NCBI RefSeq assembly: GCF_023101685.1
Contig: NZ_CP082164.1
Location: forward strand, 10,323,001 to 10,387,000
Length of the DNA stretch: 64,000 nt
Direction: 5' to 3'
DNA from: Bradyrhizobium sp. 186
GTDB lineage: Bacteria; Pseudomonadota; Alphaproteobacteria; Rhizobiales; Xanthobacteraceae
This document shows positions 16,883 to 26,466 of the stretch, piece after piece; positions within the stretch are counted from its first letter, which is position 1; each line of letters begins with the position of its first letter. Position numbers and translations under genes: made by a program. Below the pieces are notes generated by a model. The model did not search any database, was not told where the DNA came from, and saw only the letters and a program-made list of their open reading frames with translations.

Positions 16883-16900
16883 GCCGCCTTCACGGGCGGC
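16883..16900 (+). promoter_or_regulatory. Leader hairpin upstream of rpmI
   Basis: A perfect 6-bp stem (GCCGCC / GGCGGC) with a TTCACG loop, followed by GTTCTGTTGT, 27 bases before the rpmI ATG. It could be an attenuator or a ribosomal-protein binding site in the rpmI-rplT leader. There is no long T-tract, so its role is open. Confidence 0.4.
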
Positions 16901-16927
16901 GTTCTGTTGTGGCCATAGGAGAGCAAA

Positions 16928-17128
16928 ATGCCCAAGCTGAAGACCAAATCGGGCGCCAAAAAGCGCTTCAAGGTGACTGCCACCGGCAAAGTGATGCACG
17001 CCCAGCGCGGCAAGCGTCACGGCATGATCAAGCGGACGAAGAAGCAGATCCGTCAGCTCCGCGGCACTCGCGTGCTGTTCAAGACCGACGGCGACAACGT
17101 CAAGAAGTACTTCTTGCCGAACGCCTGA
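16928..17128 (+). CDS. rpmI: 50S ribosomal protein L35
   Basis: A 66-residue basic protein with the L35 pattern ([15 protein letters not shown] start, [17 protein letters not shown]). A strong AGGAGAG site precedes the ATG. It is followed 79 bases later by rplT, the usual pair. infC, which is commonly the first gene of this operon, is about 900 bases upstream and separated by a terminator and a gene on the other strand. Confidence 0.97.
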   Translation: MPKLKTKSGAKKRFKVTATGKVMHAQRGKRHGMIKRTKKQIRQLRGTRVLFKTDGDNVKKYFLPNA

Positions 17129-17207
17129 TCGCGTCCACGATCACTGCCACCTGCGCCGCGATTGACGCGGCGATCCGAAAACCAAGTCATCTCTGAAGGA
17201 TTTTGTC

Positions 17208-17567
17208 ATGTCTCGCGTCAAACGCGGTGTGACCGCCCACGCCAAGCACAAGAAAGTCTACAAGGCCGCCAAGGGTTTCTACGGCCGCCGCAAGAACACC
17301 ATCCGCGCCGCCAAGCCGGCCGTCGAGAAGGCCCAGCAGTACGCCTTCCGTGATCGCAAGCGCAAGAAGCGCACTTTCCGCGCGCTCTGGATCCAGCGCC
17401 TCAACGCTGCTGTCCGTCCGTTCGGCATGACCTACAGCCGATTTATCGACGGCCTGGCCAAGTCGGGCATCATGGTCGACCGCAAGGTGCTGTCGGATCT
17501 CGCGATCAACGAACCCGCGTCGTTCCAAGCGATCGCCGAGAAGGCCAAGGCCGCTCTCGCCGCCTGA
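17208..17567 (+). CDS. rplT: 50S ribosomal protein L20
   Basis: A 119-residue protein required early in 50S assembly. The N-terminal extension [17 protein letters not shown] and the [10 protein letters not shown] and LWIQRLNAA blocks are standard. In several bacteria L20 represses its own operon by binding the leader mRNA; a leader hairpin near 16890 is a candidate site. pheS follows after an oppositely oriented small gene. Confidence 0.97.
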   Translation: MSRVKRGVTAHAKHKKVYKAAKGFYGRRKNTIRAAKPAVEKAQQYAFRDRKRKKRTFRALWIQRLNAAVRPFGMTYSRFIDGLAKSGIMVDRKVLSDLAINEPASFQAIAEKAKAALAA

Positions 17568-17594
17568 GCCAAGGCGTTGAAGTAAAGCCAAGCG

Positions 17595-18002
17595 CTAACG
17601 GCCGGCTCCCCCGGCCTTCAGCGCGCTTCGCGAGTAGCGCTGGGCGACCTCCGCCCGGCAGAAGGCTGTGGCCGAGAGATACATTGTGCCGGACTTGTTC
17701 CGGTATTTCCGGTCGCAGGCCCGCAACTCGCGCTGATAGCTGAGCTTCTGCGGCGGCTTCAGAGGCCTAAGAAAATCAGCCTCGCACTTCTTCTCGACCA
17801 CTTCGCCGAACTGCACGTCGCCGCTGGCGCCGTATGCGCAGGCTTCGAACAGCTTCATGGCACGGTCGCAGCCCGGCGCTGCGTTGAGGACGGCGACGAT
17901 GTCGTCCATCGACGTGGATTTGGCCGGGCACTCCTCCGCGGCGTGAGCGACGCCTCCCAGAAGAACCAGGGCCAGACCGGCCAGGCAGGATCGCAGACGC
18001 AT
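17595..18002 (-). CDS. Small exported cysteine-containing protein, unknown function
   Basis: About 135 residues with a clear signal peptide (MRLRSCLAGLALVLLGGVAHA) and a mature domain with six cysteines (EECPAK, PGCDRAM, FEACAYG, KKCEADF, RACDRKY, AFCRAEV), suggesting three disulfides. ATG 18002 has a GGAGAG site; 18 codons further upstream are open but unsupported. It is convergent with rplT, only 27 bases away, and lies on the opposite strand to the translation genes. No function is recognised. Confidence 0.75.
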   Translation of the reverse strand: MRLRSCLAGLALVLLGGVAHAAEECPAKSTSMDDIVAVLNAAPGCDRAMKLFEACAYGASGDVQFGEVVEKKCEADFLRPLKPPQKLSYQRELRACDRKYRNKSGTMYLSATAFCRAEVAQRYSRSALKAGGAGR

Positions 18003-18207
18003 CGTCCTCTCCTTCGATTTCAGGTTGGTGCCAGCCATGACGAGTCGGTTCAACATAGCGTTTTCGAGCGAAACGGGGCCCGGTTCGCGTCAAGAAAACG
18101 CGTCCAGATAACATGCCCGCGGCAGTCTTCACGCTGCATACGGCTTGACGTTTCGGCCCGGCTGCGGCCACAACCCGGCAGCCTTTTGAAAGCTTAAGGA
18201 TCCGACC

Positions 18208-19290
18208 GTGTCCGACCTTGCCAGCCTCGAAACATCCATCCTCGACCAGATCGCCGCCGCCGGCGACGAAGCCGCCCTCGAAGCCGCCCGCGTCGCTTCC
18301 CTCGGCAAGAAGGGCTCGATCTCCGCGCTTCTCGCCACGCTCGGAAAAATGTCGCCGGACGAGCGCAAGACGCAAGGTGCCGCGATCAACCTCGCCAAGG
18401 ACAAGGTCATGCAAGCGCTCGCCGCGCGGCGCGACGTCCTGAAGTCGGCAGCGCTGGACGCACGGCTCGCCTCCGAGACCATCGACGTCACCCTGCCGCT
18501 GCGCGATACGCCGGCCGAGGCCGGCCGCATCCATCCGCTGAGCCAGGTCTGGGACGAGCTGACCACGATCTTCGCCGACATGGGTTTCTCGGTCGCCGAA
18601 GGTCCCGATATCGAGACCGACGATTACAACTTCACCAAGCTGAACTTCCCCGAAGGCCATCCCGCGCGCGAGATGCACGACACCTTCTTCTTCCATCCGA
18701 AGGAGGACGGCTCGCGCATGCTGCTGCGGACCCACACCTCGCCCGTGCAGGTGCGCACCATGCTGAGCCAGAAGCCACCGATCCGCGTGATCTGCCCGGG
18801 CCGCACCTACCGCATCGATTCGGATGCGACGCACACGCCGCAATTCCACCAAGTCGAGGGTCTCGTCATCGACAAGCACTCGCATCTCGGCCACCTCAAA
18901 TGGATCCTGCACGAGTTCTGCAAGGCGTTCTTCGAGGTCGACCACATCAACATGCGCTTCCGGCCGTCGTTCTTCCCGTTCACCGAGCCGTCGCTCGAAG
19001 TCGACATCCAGTGCCGCCGCGACAAGGGCGAGATCCGCTTCGGCGAGGGCGAGGATTGGCTCGAGATTTTGGGCTGCGGCATGGTGCACCCGAACGTGCT
19101 GCGCGCCTGCGGCATCGATCCCGACGAGTACCAGGGTTTCGCCTGGGGCATGGGCATCGACCGCATCGCGATGCTGAAATACGGCATGAGCGATTTGCGC
19201 CAGCTGTTCGACAACGATGTCCGCTGGCTGTCCCATTACGGCTTCAAGCCGCTGGAAGTGCCCACACTCGCGGGAGGGCTGAGCTCGTGA
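18208..19290 (+). CDS. pheS: Phenylalanine--tRNA ligase, alpha subunit
   Basis: Catalytic subunit of the alpha2-beta2 synthetase, 360 residues. An N-terminal coiled coil (about 1-90) precedes the class II core: motif 1 at [17 protein letters not shown], motif 2 at [11 protein letters not shown], motif 3 in [14 protein letters not shown]. Substrate-binding residues of the alpha subunit appear in [14 protein letters not shown]. The partner pheT follows, but separated by a DUF559 gene. Confidence 0.97.
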   Translation: MSDLASLETSILDQIAAAGDEAALEAARVASLGKKGSISALLATLGKMSPDERKTQGAAINLAKDKVMQALAARRDVLKSAALDARLASETIDVTLPLRDTPAEAGRIHPLSQVWDELTTIFADMGFSVAEGPDIETDDYNFTKLNFPEGHPAREMHDTFFFHPKEDGSRMLLRTHTSPVQVRTMLSQKPPIRVICPGRTYRIDSDATHTPQFHQVEGLVIDKHSHLGHLKWILHEFCKAFFEVDHINMRFRPSFFPFTEPSLEVDIQCRRDKGEIRFGEGEDWLEILGCGMVHPNVLRACGIDPDEYQGFAWGMGIDRIAMLKYGMSDLRQLFDNDVRWLSHYGFKPLEVPTLAGGLSS

Positions 19291-19340
19291 TGGCACAGCT
19301 CGGACGTGAGCTAGCGAAGACTTTCTCCGTTCCCTCCGCG

Positions 19341-19495
19341 GAGAGAACCCTCTCCCTGCCCCTCCCCCGCTTGCGGGGGAGGGAACGGATAGAGCGAGCG
19401 CGCAGCGTTTATCCCATGGGTACGTATTCTCTGTCCGCTCGACAGGTCGAACTCCCTCCCCCGCTTGCGGGGGAGGGCTGGGGTGAGGGTGTCTC
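19341..19495. repeat. Two cctcccccgcttgcgggggagg hairpin units
   Basis: Two perfect palindromic units (CCTCCCCCGC / GCGGGGGAGG) at about 19361-19384 and 19454-19476, with related flanks. They lie between pheS and the DUF559 gene and could reduce read-through between them. Confidence 0.75.
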
Positions 19496-19499
19496 CTCG

Positions 19500-19958
19500 A
19501 TGGGGTTGCCAATGGTCGATCCTAAGCATTCGGACTGGAAAATATCGTCCAAGCTACGGGCCAATGCGCTCGCGCTCAGGCGCAATTCGACCGATGCAGA
19601 GCGCATCCTCTGGTCGGAGCTGCGCGCCGGCCGACTGAACGGTGTGGTTTTTCGTCGTCAAGTGCCGATCGAGCGCTACGTCGCCGACTTCATCTGCCAT
19701 GCGGCAAAGCTCGTTATCGAGCTCGATGGCGGCCAGCACTTCTCCGACAAAGGTGAGCGCGCGGATGCACATCGCTCCGCCATCATCGAAGCGCGAGGCT
19801 TCAAAATCCTCCGCTTCAGCAATCACGACTTGACGACAAATCGCGTCGGCGTTCTCGAAACAATCGCCACTGCCATTGCGGAGAGAGCCCCCACCCCAAC
19901 CCTCCCCCGCAAGCGGGAGAGGGAGCAGACCGTCTCCGTGGAGAAAAAGCAGCCATGA
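19500..19958 (+). CDS. DUF559 domain protein (Vsr/restriction-endonuclease-like fold)
   Basis: About 152 residues. The DUF559 core is clear: [37 protein letters not shown], the [11 protein letters not shown] strand with acidic catalytic-type residues, and [17 protein letters not shown]. This fold is shared with very-short-patch-repair endonucleases; DUF559 proteins are abundant but mostly uncharacterised. The last 20 or so residues (from [14 protein letters not shown]) are encoded by a palindromic repeat. It overlaps the pheT start by four bases (ATGA). The start is uncertain (19500 or 19512), as neither has a good ribosome site. Confidence 0.8.
   Translation: MGLPMVDPKHSDWKISSKLRANALALRRNSTDAERILWSELRAGRLNGVVFRRQVPIERYVADFICHAAKLVIELDGGQHFSDKGERADAHRSAIIEARGFKILRFSNHDLTTNRVGVLETIATAIAERAPTPTLPRKREREQTVSVEKKQP
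19884..19931. repeat. Palindromic repeat inside the 3' end of the DUF559 gene
   Basis: The unit cctcccccgcaagcgggagagg, part of the family described at 16087, is here in frame and translated as the C-terminal tail of the DUF559 protein just before pheT. Confidence 0.75.
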
Positions 19959-22363
19959 AATTCACCCTCTCCTGGCTGAAGGATCATCTCGACACCGACG
20001 AGCCGCTGGACAAGCTTGCCGACAAGCTCACCATGATCGGGCTCGAGGTCGAGAACATCGAGGACAAGGCGAAGGCGCTGAAGCCGTTCTCCATCGCCAA
20101 GGTGATCTCCGCCGAGCAGCATCCGAATGCGGATCGGCTGCGCGTCTGCATGGTCGATACCGGCGATGGTGGCGCGCCCGTGCAGGTCGTGTGCGGTGCG
20201 CCGAATGCGCGCGCCGGTCTGGTCAGCGTATTCTCACCGCCCGGCACCTACATTCCCGGCAAGGACATCACGCTCGGGGTCGGCACCATCCGCGGCGTCG
20301 AGAGCCGCGGCATGCTGTGCTCGGCAGCCGAACTGCAAATCTCGAACGACCATGACGGCATCATGGAATTGCCGGCGGACGCCCCGATCGGCGCCGGCTA
20401 TGCCGAATGGGCCGGCCTCGGCGATCCCGCGATCGAGATCAACTTAACGCCGAACCGGCAAGACTGCACCGGCGTCCATGGCATCGCGCGCGATCTTGCC
20501 GCAGCCGATATGGGCAAACTCAAAGATCCGACCATCAAGGCGATCAAGGGCGAATTCCCGTGTCCCGTGAAAGTCACGGTCGAGGACGCCGCGCTGTGTC
20601 CGGGCTTCGCGCTCAGGCTGGTGCGCGGCGTGAAGAACGGCCCGTCGCCGGAATGGCTGCAAAAGCGGCTGACTGCGATCGGGCTGCGTCCGATCAACGC
20701 GCTGGTCGATATCACCAACTTCATGACCTATGACCGCGCGCGACCGTTGCATGTGTTCGACGCGAAGAAGGTCAGGGGTAATCTCGTGGTGCGTCGGGGC
20801 CGCGACGGCGAGACGCTGCTGGCGCTCGACGACCGCACCTACAATCTCGACGCCAACATCTGCGTCATCGCCGACGACCATGGCGTCGAATCGCTTGCCG
20901 GCATCATGGGCGGCGAGGCCTCGGGCTGCGATGAGAACACCACCGACGTGCTGATCGAATCGGCGCTGTGGAACGAGATCAACATCGCCCAGACCGGCCG
21001 CAAGCTCGGCATCAATTCAGATGCACGCTACCGCTTCGAGCGCGGCGTCGATCCGGCCTTCATGGTGCCGGGGCTGGAGCTCGCGACCAAGCTGGTGATG
21101 GACATGTGCGGCGGCGCGCCGTCAGAGAACGTCGTGGTCGGCAAGGCCTTCGGCGACGACCGCGTAATCGATTTTCCGGTCACCGAGGTGAAGCGGCTGT
21201 CCGGCATTGAGGTGCCGCAGCCGGAGATGAAGCGCATCCTCACCCATCTCGGCTTCATGATGGCGGGCCCTGGCCCGGTGGTGAAGGTCGCGGTGCCGTC
21301 CTGGCGCTCGGACGTGCACGGCAAGGCCGACATCGTCGAGGAGGTCATCCGCATCTACGGCATCGACAAGGTTCCGGAGACGCCGTTCGAGCGCGGCGAG
21401 GACGCGCGCAAATCCGTGCTGACGCCGATACAGCTCCGCACCCGCCGCGCCAGGCGGGCGCTCGCGACCCGCGGCATGATCGAGGCCGTGACCTGGTCGT
21501 TCATCACGAAGCCCGCGGCCGAGTTGTTCGGCGGCGGCCAGCGTGAACTCGAAGTGGCCAACCCGATCGCGTCGGACCTTTCCGACATGCGCCCGACCCT
21601 TCTGGCGGGCCTGATCGCGGCGGCGCAGGCCAACGCCGATCGCGGCTTTGGCGATGTCGCGCTGTTCGAGGTCGGCCAGGTCTTCAAGGGCGACCGTCCG
21701 CAGGATCAGTTCACGGCGGCGAGCGGCGTTCGCCGTGGCTTTGCCTCGTCGGAAGGTCTCGGCCGGCACTGGTCGGATTCGGCCCAAGCCGAATTGTTCG
21801 ACGCCAAGGCCGACGCGCTCGCGGTGCTGGCCGCCGCCGGCGCGCCGATGCAAGCGCTTCAGATCGTCGCCGGTGGTCCGGGATGGCTGCATCCCGGTCG
21901 CTCCGGTACGATCCAGATCGGCCCGCAGAACGTGCTCGGCTATTTCGGCGAGATGCACCCGCGCACGCTCGAGGCGCTCGGCGCCGACGGACCGCTGATG
22001 GTGTTCGAGATGATCCTCGACCGTGTCCCCGAGGCGAAGAAGAAGCCGACCCGCGCGAAACCCGCGATCGAGTTGCCGGCATTCCAGCCGGTCTCGCGCG
22101 ACTTCGCTTTCATCGTCGATCGCACCGTGAAGGCCGGCGACATCGTGCGCGCGGCGCAGAGCGTCGACAAGAAGCTGATCACCGGCGTCAACGTGTTCGA
22201 CGTCTATGAAGGCAAGGGCATCGATGACGGCAAGAAGTCGATCGCAATCGCGGTGACGATCCAGCCCCGCGAGAAGACGCTGACCGACCAGGAGATCGAG
22301 GCCGTCGCCGCGAAGATCGTGGCGGAAGTCACGAAGAAGACGGGCGGCACCTTGAGGGCATGA
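19955..22363 (+). CDS. pheT: Phenylalanine--tRNA ligase, beta subunit
   Basis: The 802-residue beta subunit, with an N-terminal EMAP/OB tRNA-binding domain (about 40-150), B3/4 editing domain, B5 domain, catalytic-like core and a C-terminal ferredoxin-fold anticodon-binding domain ending near [16 protein letters not shown]. It forms the tetramer with PheS and edits Tyr-tRNA(Phe). Length is normal. The ATG overlaps the end of the DUF559 gene, suggesting translational coupling. Its TGA stop lies within a palindromic repeat. Confidence 0.97.
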   Translation: MKFTLSWLKDHLDTDEPLDKLADKLTMIGLEVENIEDKAKALKPFSIAKVISAEQHPNADRLRVCMVDTGDGGAPVQVVCGAPNARAGLVSVFSPPGTYIPGKDITLGVGTIRGVESRGMLCSAAELQISNDHDGIMELPADAPIGAGYAEWAGLGDPAIEINLTPNRQDCTGVHGIARDLAAADMGKLKDPTIKAIKGEFPCPVKVTVEDAALCPGFALRLVRGVKNGPSPEWLQKRLTAIGLRPINALVDITNFMTYDRARPLHVFDAKKVRGNLVVRRGRDGETLLALDDRTYNLDANICVIADDHGVESLAGIMGGEASGCDENTTDVLIESALWNEINIAQTGRKLGINSDARYRFERGVDPAFMVPGLELATKLVMDMCGGAPSENVVVGKAFGDDRVIDFPVTEVKRLSGIEVPQPEMKRILTHLGFMMAGPGPVVKVAVPSWRSDVHGKADIVEEVIRIYGIDKVPETPFERGEDARKSVLTPIQLRTRRARRALATRGMIEAVTWSFITKPAAELFGGGQRELEVANPIASDLSDMRPTLLAGLIAAAQANADRGFGDVALFEVGQVFKGDRPQDQFTAASGVRRGFASSEGLGRHWSDSAQAELFDAKADALAVLAAAGAPMQALQIVAGGPGWLHPGRSGTIQIGPQNVLGYFGEMHPRTLEALGADGPLMVFEMILDRVPEAKKKPTRAKPAIELPAFQPVSRDFAFIVDRTVKAGDIVRAAQSVDKKLITGVNVFDVYEGKGIDDGKKSIAIAVTIQPREKTLTDQEIEAVAAKIVAEVTKKTGGTLRA

Positions 22364-22404
22364 TGCCGAAAAGTGTGAAGCGGTTTTCGGACAACATCAT
22401 GCTC
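22358..22404. repeat. gcatgat...atcatgc palindromic repeat at the pheT stop
   Basis: Imperfect palindrome with arms gcatgatg and catcatgc around aaaagtgtgaagcggttttcgg-like sequence. It belongs to a family also seen at 60464-60537 and 61459-61505. Here it contains the pheT stop codon. Confidence 0.75.
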
Positions 22405-22416
22405 CAAACATAGAGC

Positions 22417-23186
22417 ATGAATCTCACCGACCTTCTTCCGAAGGACGTCAGCCTCACCATCGCGATGGCGCTCTGCGCCGTCGCTTTCGTCTCGGGCACG
22501 GCGCGCGGCTTCTCCGGCTTCGGCTCGGCGCTGATCTTCATGCCGCTCGCCAGCAGCGTCGCTGCGCCGCGGCTCGTCGCCGCATTGCTCCTCGTCATCG
22601 ATTTCGTCGCGGCGGCGCCGCTCGTTCCCGACGCGTGGCGCAAGGCAGACCGCAAGGCCACCGCCGTGATCGTGCTGGGCGCGCTGGTCGGCGTGCCCGT
22701 CGGCACCTATTTCCTCAGCGTGCTCGAGCCCGTCACCACGCGCTGAATCATCTCGTGCTTCGTCGCAGCACTGCTTCTGCTGCTGCTGTCGGGCTGGCGC
22801 TATCGCGGCAAGGACCACGCCTGGCTGTCGGTCGGCATCGGCAGCCTGTCGGGCTTTTGTAGCGGACTGGCGCAGACCGGCGGCCCGCCGATCGTCGGCT
22901 ACTGGCTCGGCCGTCCGATCGCCCCGATCGTCGAACGCACCAACATCCTGCTGTTCTTCGGCGCGTCGGATTTCTTCTCGATGGTCAGCTACGCGACCAC
23001 CGGCCTGATCTCACGCGAGTCGCTCGGGCTCTCGCTCGTCGTCGGCCCGGTCTACGCCATCGGCGTCGCCTTCGGCGCATCCCTGTTCGGCCGCGCCAGC
23101 GAGACGGTATTCCGCGGCATCTGCTACGTGCTGATCGCGATGGCGGTTGTTGCCGGGCTGCCGTGCTGGACGGGGTGCTGCGATAA
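22417..23186 (+). pseudogene. TauE/SafE (TSUP) family permease, interrupted
   Basis: A membrane permease of the sulfite-exporter TauE/SafE family, with typical RGFSGFGSALIFMPL and later GFCSGLAQTGGPPIVGYWL blocks. The frame stops at TGA 22744-22746, then continues in the same frame with the expected protein (IISCFVAALLLLLL...). A tryptophan TGG to TGA change would explain it. Near the 3' end a second lesion is likely: inserting one base after AGLP restores LDGVLR and a stop at 23184-23186, whereas the actual frame runs on to 23292 through a repeat. The gene is probably dead unless these are sequencing errors. Confidence 0.82.
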
Positions 23187-23198
23187 CTCTATCCGTGG

Positions 23199-23365
23199 TC
23201 GTCCTGGCAAAAGCCAGGACCCATTACCCCGGTCAGCGTTTGCCGCGCGAGCTGGTAGCCACAAGTCTTCGCCAAACTTCTCCCTGTGGTAATGGGTCCT
23301 GGATCTGCGCTCCGCTGCCAGACAGCGCTACGCGCCTGCCCGTCGCTGCGCTTGTCCAGGACGAC
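23199..23365. repeat. gtcctggc/gccaggac-ended repeat, copy 1
   Basis: Starts tcgtcctggcaaaagccaggac and ends in an inverted form (ccaggacgac). The core aagtcttcgccaaact and ctccctgtgg is shared with 25957-26094 and 37286-37426. This copy has an extra hairpin insertion near its right end. It overlaps the read-through tail of the TSUP pseudogene. Confidence 0.75.
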
Positions 23366-23383
23366 GACCGAATATATCTCGGC

Positions 23384-24781
23384 TCAATTGCGCTGCGGTT
23401 GCGTCGTCCGGCGGCGCTTGGTCGATTGCGTCGGGACATCAGCCGGTTCGTCCTTCAACGCGCCGATCTTGCGCAAGGCCGCATCCGCGGCGCGCTCGCC
23501 GCTTTCCCAGGCGCCGTCGACGGTGCCCCAAAGTGTCTCGTGGCTGGCTTCGCCCGCAAGGAACATGCAGCCGATCGGCTCGGCCAGAATTTTTCGCGAG
23601 AGCTGGCCGCCGGGCGAGGCCGCCGACATCGCGCCCATGACAAAGGGCGAGGCATTCCAGCGCGTGGCGCTGGTCTTCTGCACGGCCGCGGCAGCCTCGC
23701 TGCCGAACAGTTTTGTGATCCACTCCTTGGCGAAGGCGATCATCGCCTTCTCGCCCTGCCCCGAGAGCTCGCGGCCGAATGCGCCGCCGACATCGATCGA
23801 GCACAGCGAGGAGCCGCCGATATTGGCGAACAGCAGCGCCGTGCGCGTCGAATTGCTCTGCTCGATGAGGATGTCGTCGCGCGACAGCCCCAGCGGGTTT
23901 CCGGGCAGTTGCAGCACGATGTGATCGTAGCTGCCAAGGCCGAGCTTTGACGCGGCATCGAGCGTGCGCTTCGGGATATCGGGCGCAAACTTGATCGCCC
24001 CCGCGGTCAGCACGTTGGTCGAGACCGTGATGATCGCGGCGCGCGCAGTGATCTTCCCGGATGGCGTCTCCACGCTGACGTCGCGATTGCTCCAGACGAT
24101 GCGGCTCGCCGGCGTCGACAGCGCGACCGGCGCCTGCTCGCCGAGTTTCGTGATCAGCGTGCCCAGGCCCTGGCGGCAGGCGATCGCGGCATTGCGGTCT
24201 TGCGCGCGCGCCTTGTCGATTGCCGAGAGTTCCCTCAGATCCTTGCCGGCAAAGCTTGCACCGAGCACGAACTCCGCCGCGCCGGCCCAATCGCCGAGAT
24301 CCTTGGGCAGCACTGATGCGCAAGATGTATCCAGCTTGCCGCGCGCGGCTTCGTCGATGCCGCGGTTGGCCCGCACCAGCGCCGCCAGAAATTCCTCGGT
24401 CTCGCCGGCGCGCGCGTTGCGGCGGCCGATGCGCATCTTCTGGCCCGACGGCGCCGGCAGGACATCGAGCCCGGCGCTGCGCGCCAGCCGGATCATCGGA
24501 TTGGTCTCGGGATTGTGCATCCAGCGCGCGCCGCGATCGAACGGCACGTCGAAGGTCGTGCTATCGGTGATGCAGCGGCCGCCGATCTGCGACGCCGCCT
24601 CCACCACCACGACCTTGCGATTGGCCGCCATGACGCGCCGCGCCGCGGCGATTCCCGCCGCACCCGCGCCGATCACGACAATGTCAGCCTCGCGGGGCAG
24701 GGTAGCGGCGGTTGCGCGCAGGACCGGCACTGCGGCAAAGGCTGCCGACGCCGATAGGAAGCTGCGGCGCGTGATAGTCAT
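23384..24781 (-). CDS. Tat-exported FAD-dependent amine oxidase-like protein
   Basis: Flavin amine oxidase / monoamine-oxidase family protein of about 465 residues. A twin-arginine signal (TRRSFLSASAAFAAV) starts it; the FAD-binding VIGAGAAGIAAARRV motif follows at about residues 36-50, then GGRCITDSTTFDVPFDRGARWM, and the C-terminal FAD contact block FLAGEASHETLWGTVDGAWESGERAA. Folded export to the periplasm is expected. The ATG at 24781 gives the Tat signal; 30 upstream in-frame codons lack support. Amine substrate unknown. The C-terminus is a basic tail. Confidence 0.87.
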   Translation of the reverse strand: MTITRRSFLSASAAFAAVPVLRATAATLPREADIVVIGAGAAGIAAARRVMAANRKVVVVEAASQIGGRCITDSTTFDVPFDRGARWMHNPETNPMIRLARSAGLDVLPAPSGQKMRIGRRNARAGETEEFLAALVRANRGIDEAARGKLDTSCASVLPKDLGDWAGAAEFVLGASFAGKDLRELSAIDKARAQDRNAAIACRQGLGTLITKLGEQAPVALSTPASRIVWSNRDVSVETPSGKITARAAIITVSTNVLTAGAIKFAPDIPKRTLDAASKLGLGSYDHIVLQLPGNPLGLSRDDILIEQSNSTRTALLFANIGGSSLCSIDVGGAFGRELSGQGEKAMIAFAKEWITKLFGSEAAAAVQKTSATRWNASPFVMGAMSAASPGGQLSRKILAEPIGCMFLAGEASHETLWGTVDGAWESGERAADAALRKIGALKDEPADVPTQSTKRRRTTQPQRN

Positions 24782-24971
24782 GTCATGGTTTCCGGAGACT
24801 TGCGGCGAACGGGAACAGCTAGCGAACCTTGCCGCATCCGGTGTTGCGCGGCAACTATCATGGTGAATCAATCGTGCTTGACCTCACAGAGCGATGAACC
24901 GAATTGCAAGACGTTTGGACCATGATAAGAGAAGGAAAAAGACGGTCGGAAAAGGCCGTGGGGAGTTCGAC

Positions 24972-25949
24972 ATGGGGACCGTCCTAGACTCAGCCGGCAA
25001 GCTCATTGCCGCGTACCTCTCGAAGGAGGTGCCGGGGTATGAGCCGTTTACGCCGAGCGACCCGGAGCATCTGCGCGGCGTCATCGAGTCCGGCGACGTG
25101 CTGCTGGTCGAGGGCAACAACCGCATTTCCGGCATCATCAAGTACCTGACGCAGTCGACCTGGTCGCATGCCGCACTCTATGTCGGCCCGATCGAGGGTG
25201 CCGAGGAGCCCGACGGCGAACCGCACGTGCTGATCGAGGCCAATATCGGCGAAGGCGTCACCTCCGCGCCGCTGTCGAAATATTTTCCCTATCACACCCG
25301 CCTCTGCCGCCCGGTCGGGCTGTCCCATGAGGACCGCACCACGGTCTGCCGCTATGCGATCAACCGCATCGGCTTCGGCTACGACACCAAGAACATCGTC
25401 GACCTGATGCGCTTTCTGTTTCCGCTGCCGATACCGCAGCGCTGGCGGCGCCGCATGATCGCGATCGGCTCGGGTGATCCCACCAAGATCATCTGCTCGG
25501 CGCTGATCGCGCAGGCCTTCGACGCGGTGCGCTATCCGATCCTGCCGAAGATCACCAAGGCCGGCAGCCGCGCCGCCCGCCGCGAGATCCTGCACATCCG
25601 CGATTCTTCGCTCTACATGCCCCGCGACTTCGACATCTCGCCCTATTTCGAAGTCGTCAAACCCACCATCGTGCACGGCTTCGACTACACCGCCCTGCAC
25701 TGGGCCGACAAGCAGAAGCCGCTCGAGGAGGTAGCCGGCACCTTCAGTGTGTTTCCAGAAACGTTCCGTGCGCCGCCGCTCGTTCCTGAGGCGATTGACG
25801 AAGAGGCGCCGGTTCCGGCTGAAGAAGTGATCGCGCAACCTGCGGAGACGGTGGAACGCGTGACCGTCTCGGAGCATTTTCTGCTGCTGAAGAAGATCGC
25901 GATGTACCGCCCGACGCGACGGGCGCGGGTGCGTGAGAGGGCGGCATAG
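24972..25949 (+). CDS. YiiX/YebB-like permuted papain-fold hydrolase
   Basis: A 325-residue protein of the NlpC/P60-related, circularly permuted papain family. Candidate catalytic residues are His in TWSHAALYVG (about residue 66) and Cys in KIICSALIAQAF (about residue 177), in the His-before-Cys order expected for the permuted fold. Such enzymes cleave or de-acylate lipids or peptides, often at membranes. The start ATG 24972 is preceded by GGGGAG; the upstream ATG 24894 is poorer. A Pro/Glu-rich stretch of about 50 residues precedes a basic C-terminus. No signal peptide is seen. Confidence 0.75.
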   Translation: MGTVLDSAGKLIAAYLSKEVPGYEPFTPSDPEHLRGVIESGDVLLVEGNNRISGIIKYLTQSTWSHAALYVGPIEGAEEPDGEPHVLIEANIGEGVTSAPLSKYFPYHTRLCRPVGLSHEDRTTVCRYAINRIGFGYDTKNIVDLMRFLFPLPIPQRWRRRMIAIGSGDPTKIICSALIAQAFDAVRYPILPKITKAGSRAARREILHIRDSSLYMPRDFDISPYFEVVKPTIVHGFDYTALHWADKQKPLEEVAGTFSVFPETFRAPPLVPEAIDEEAPVPAEEVIAQPAETVERVTVSEHFLLLKKIAMYRPTRRARVRERAA

Positions 25950-25956
25950 CTCCAAT

Positions 25957-26094
25957 GTCGTCCTGGCGAAAGCCAGGACCCCATACCGCGGAATCTATCG
26001 ATTGCGGGCGGTCTTGGTACCGGCAGAGAGTTCAACTTCTAGTCTTCGCCAAACTGCTCCCTGGGGTAATGGGTCCTGCCTTCGCCAGGACGAC
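25957..26094. repeat. gtcctggc/gccaggac-ended repeat, copy 2
   Basis: A 138-bp unit with inverted terminal hairpins (gtcgtcctggcgaaagccaggacc and its complement) and the shared core agtcttcgccaaact. It is a related copy of 37286-37426 and 23199-23365. No coding potential. Confidence 0.8.
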
Positions 26095-26142
26095 ATCGGG
26101 GAGGTATTGTGCGCGCTCGCAATGGCGGAGTGCGTGAAAAGC

Positions 26143-26417
26143 CTACCGCTCCGCCCGGCCGATCACAGCCATCAGCTCAGCGATCTTCTCGCGCTGGTCC
26201 GCCTTGTCGCCGCTGGCGATCGCGTGCTCGACGCAATGGGCGACGTGGTCCTTCAGGACCTCTCCTCGACCCGGCGCAACGCGGCGCGCACTGCGGAAAT
26301 CTGCGTCACGATGTCGATGCAGTAGCGGTCCTCCTCGACCATTTTCGAGAGGCCGCGAACCTGACCCTCGATCCGGCCGAGACGTTTTCCGACAGATGCC
26401 TTGATGTCTGTGCGCAT
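26143..26417 (-). pseudogene. csoR: CsoR-type copper-sensing repressor with a frameshift
   Basis: The protein would be 91 residues with the Cu(I) ligand set of CsoR: C33, H58 and C62 in the C-x24-H-x3-C spacing. As given, the frame from ATG 26417 reads to RRVEERS and stops at 26253, while the rest (EVLKDHVAHCVEHAIASG to GRAER) is in another frame. Restoring one G near 26262-26264 (GAGGAGAGG to GAGGAGGAGG) rejoins them. Either the gene is inactive, with loss of two of three copper ligands, or the base is a sequencing error. It diverges from copA across a shared operator. Confidence 0.85.
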
Positions 26418-26425
26418 GGCCTCTA

Positions 26426-26444
26426 TATACCCCCCTGGGGTATA
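26426..26444. promoter_or_regulatory. Palindromic operator between csoR and copA
   Basis: TATACCCC-CCT-GGGGTATA, a perfect 8-bp inverted repeat with a 3-base centre. It lies 8 bases upstream of the csoR ATG and 22 upstream of the copA ATG. CsoR/RcnR family regulators bind such G/C-tract palindromes, so it is the likely copper operator for both genes. Confidence 0.8.
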
Positions 26445-26466
26445 AGTGCAAGACCGGAGCATGACC

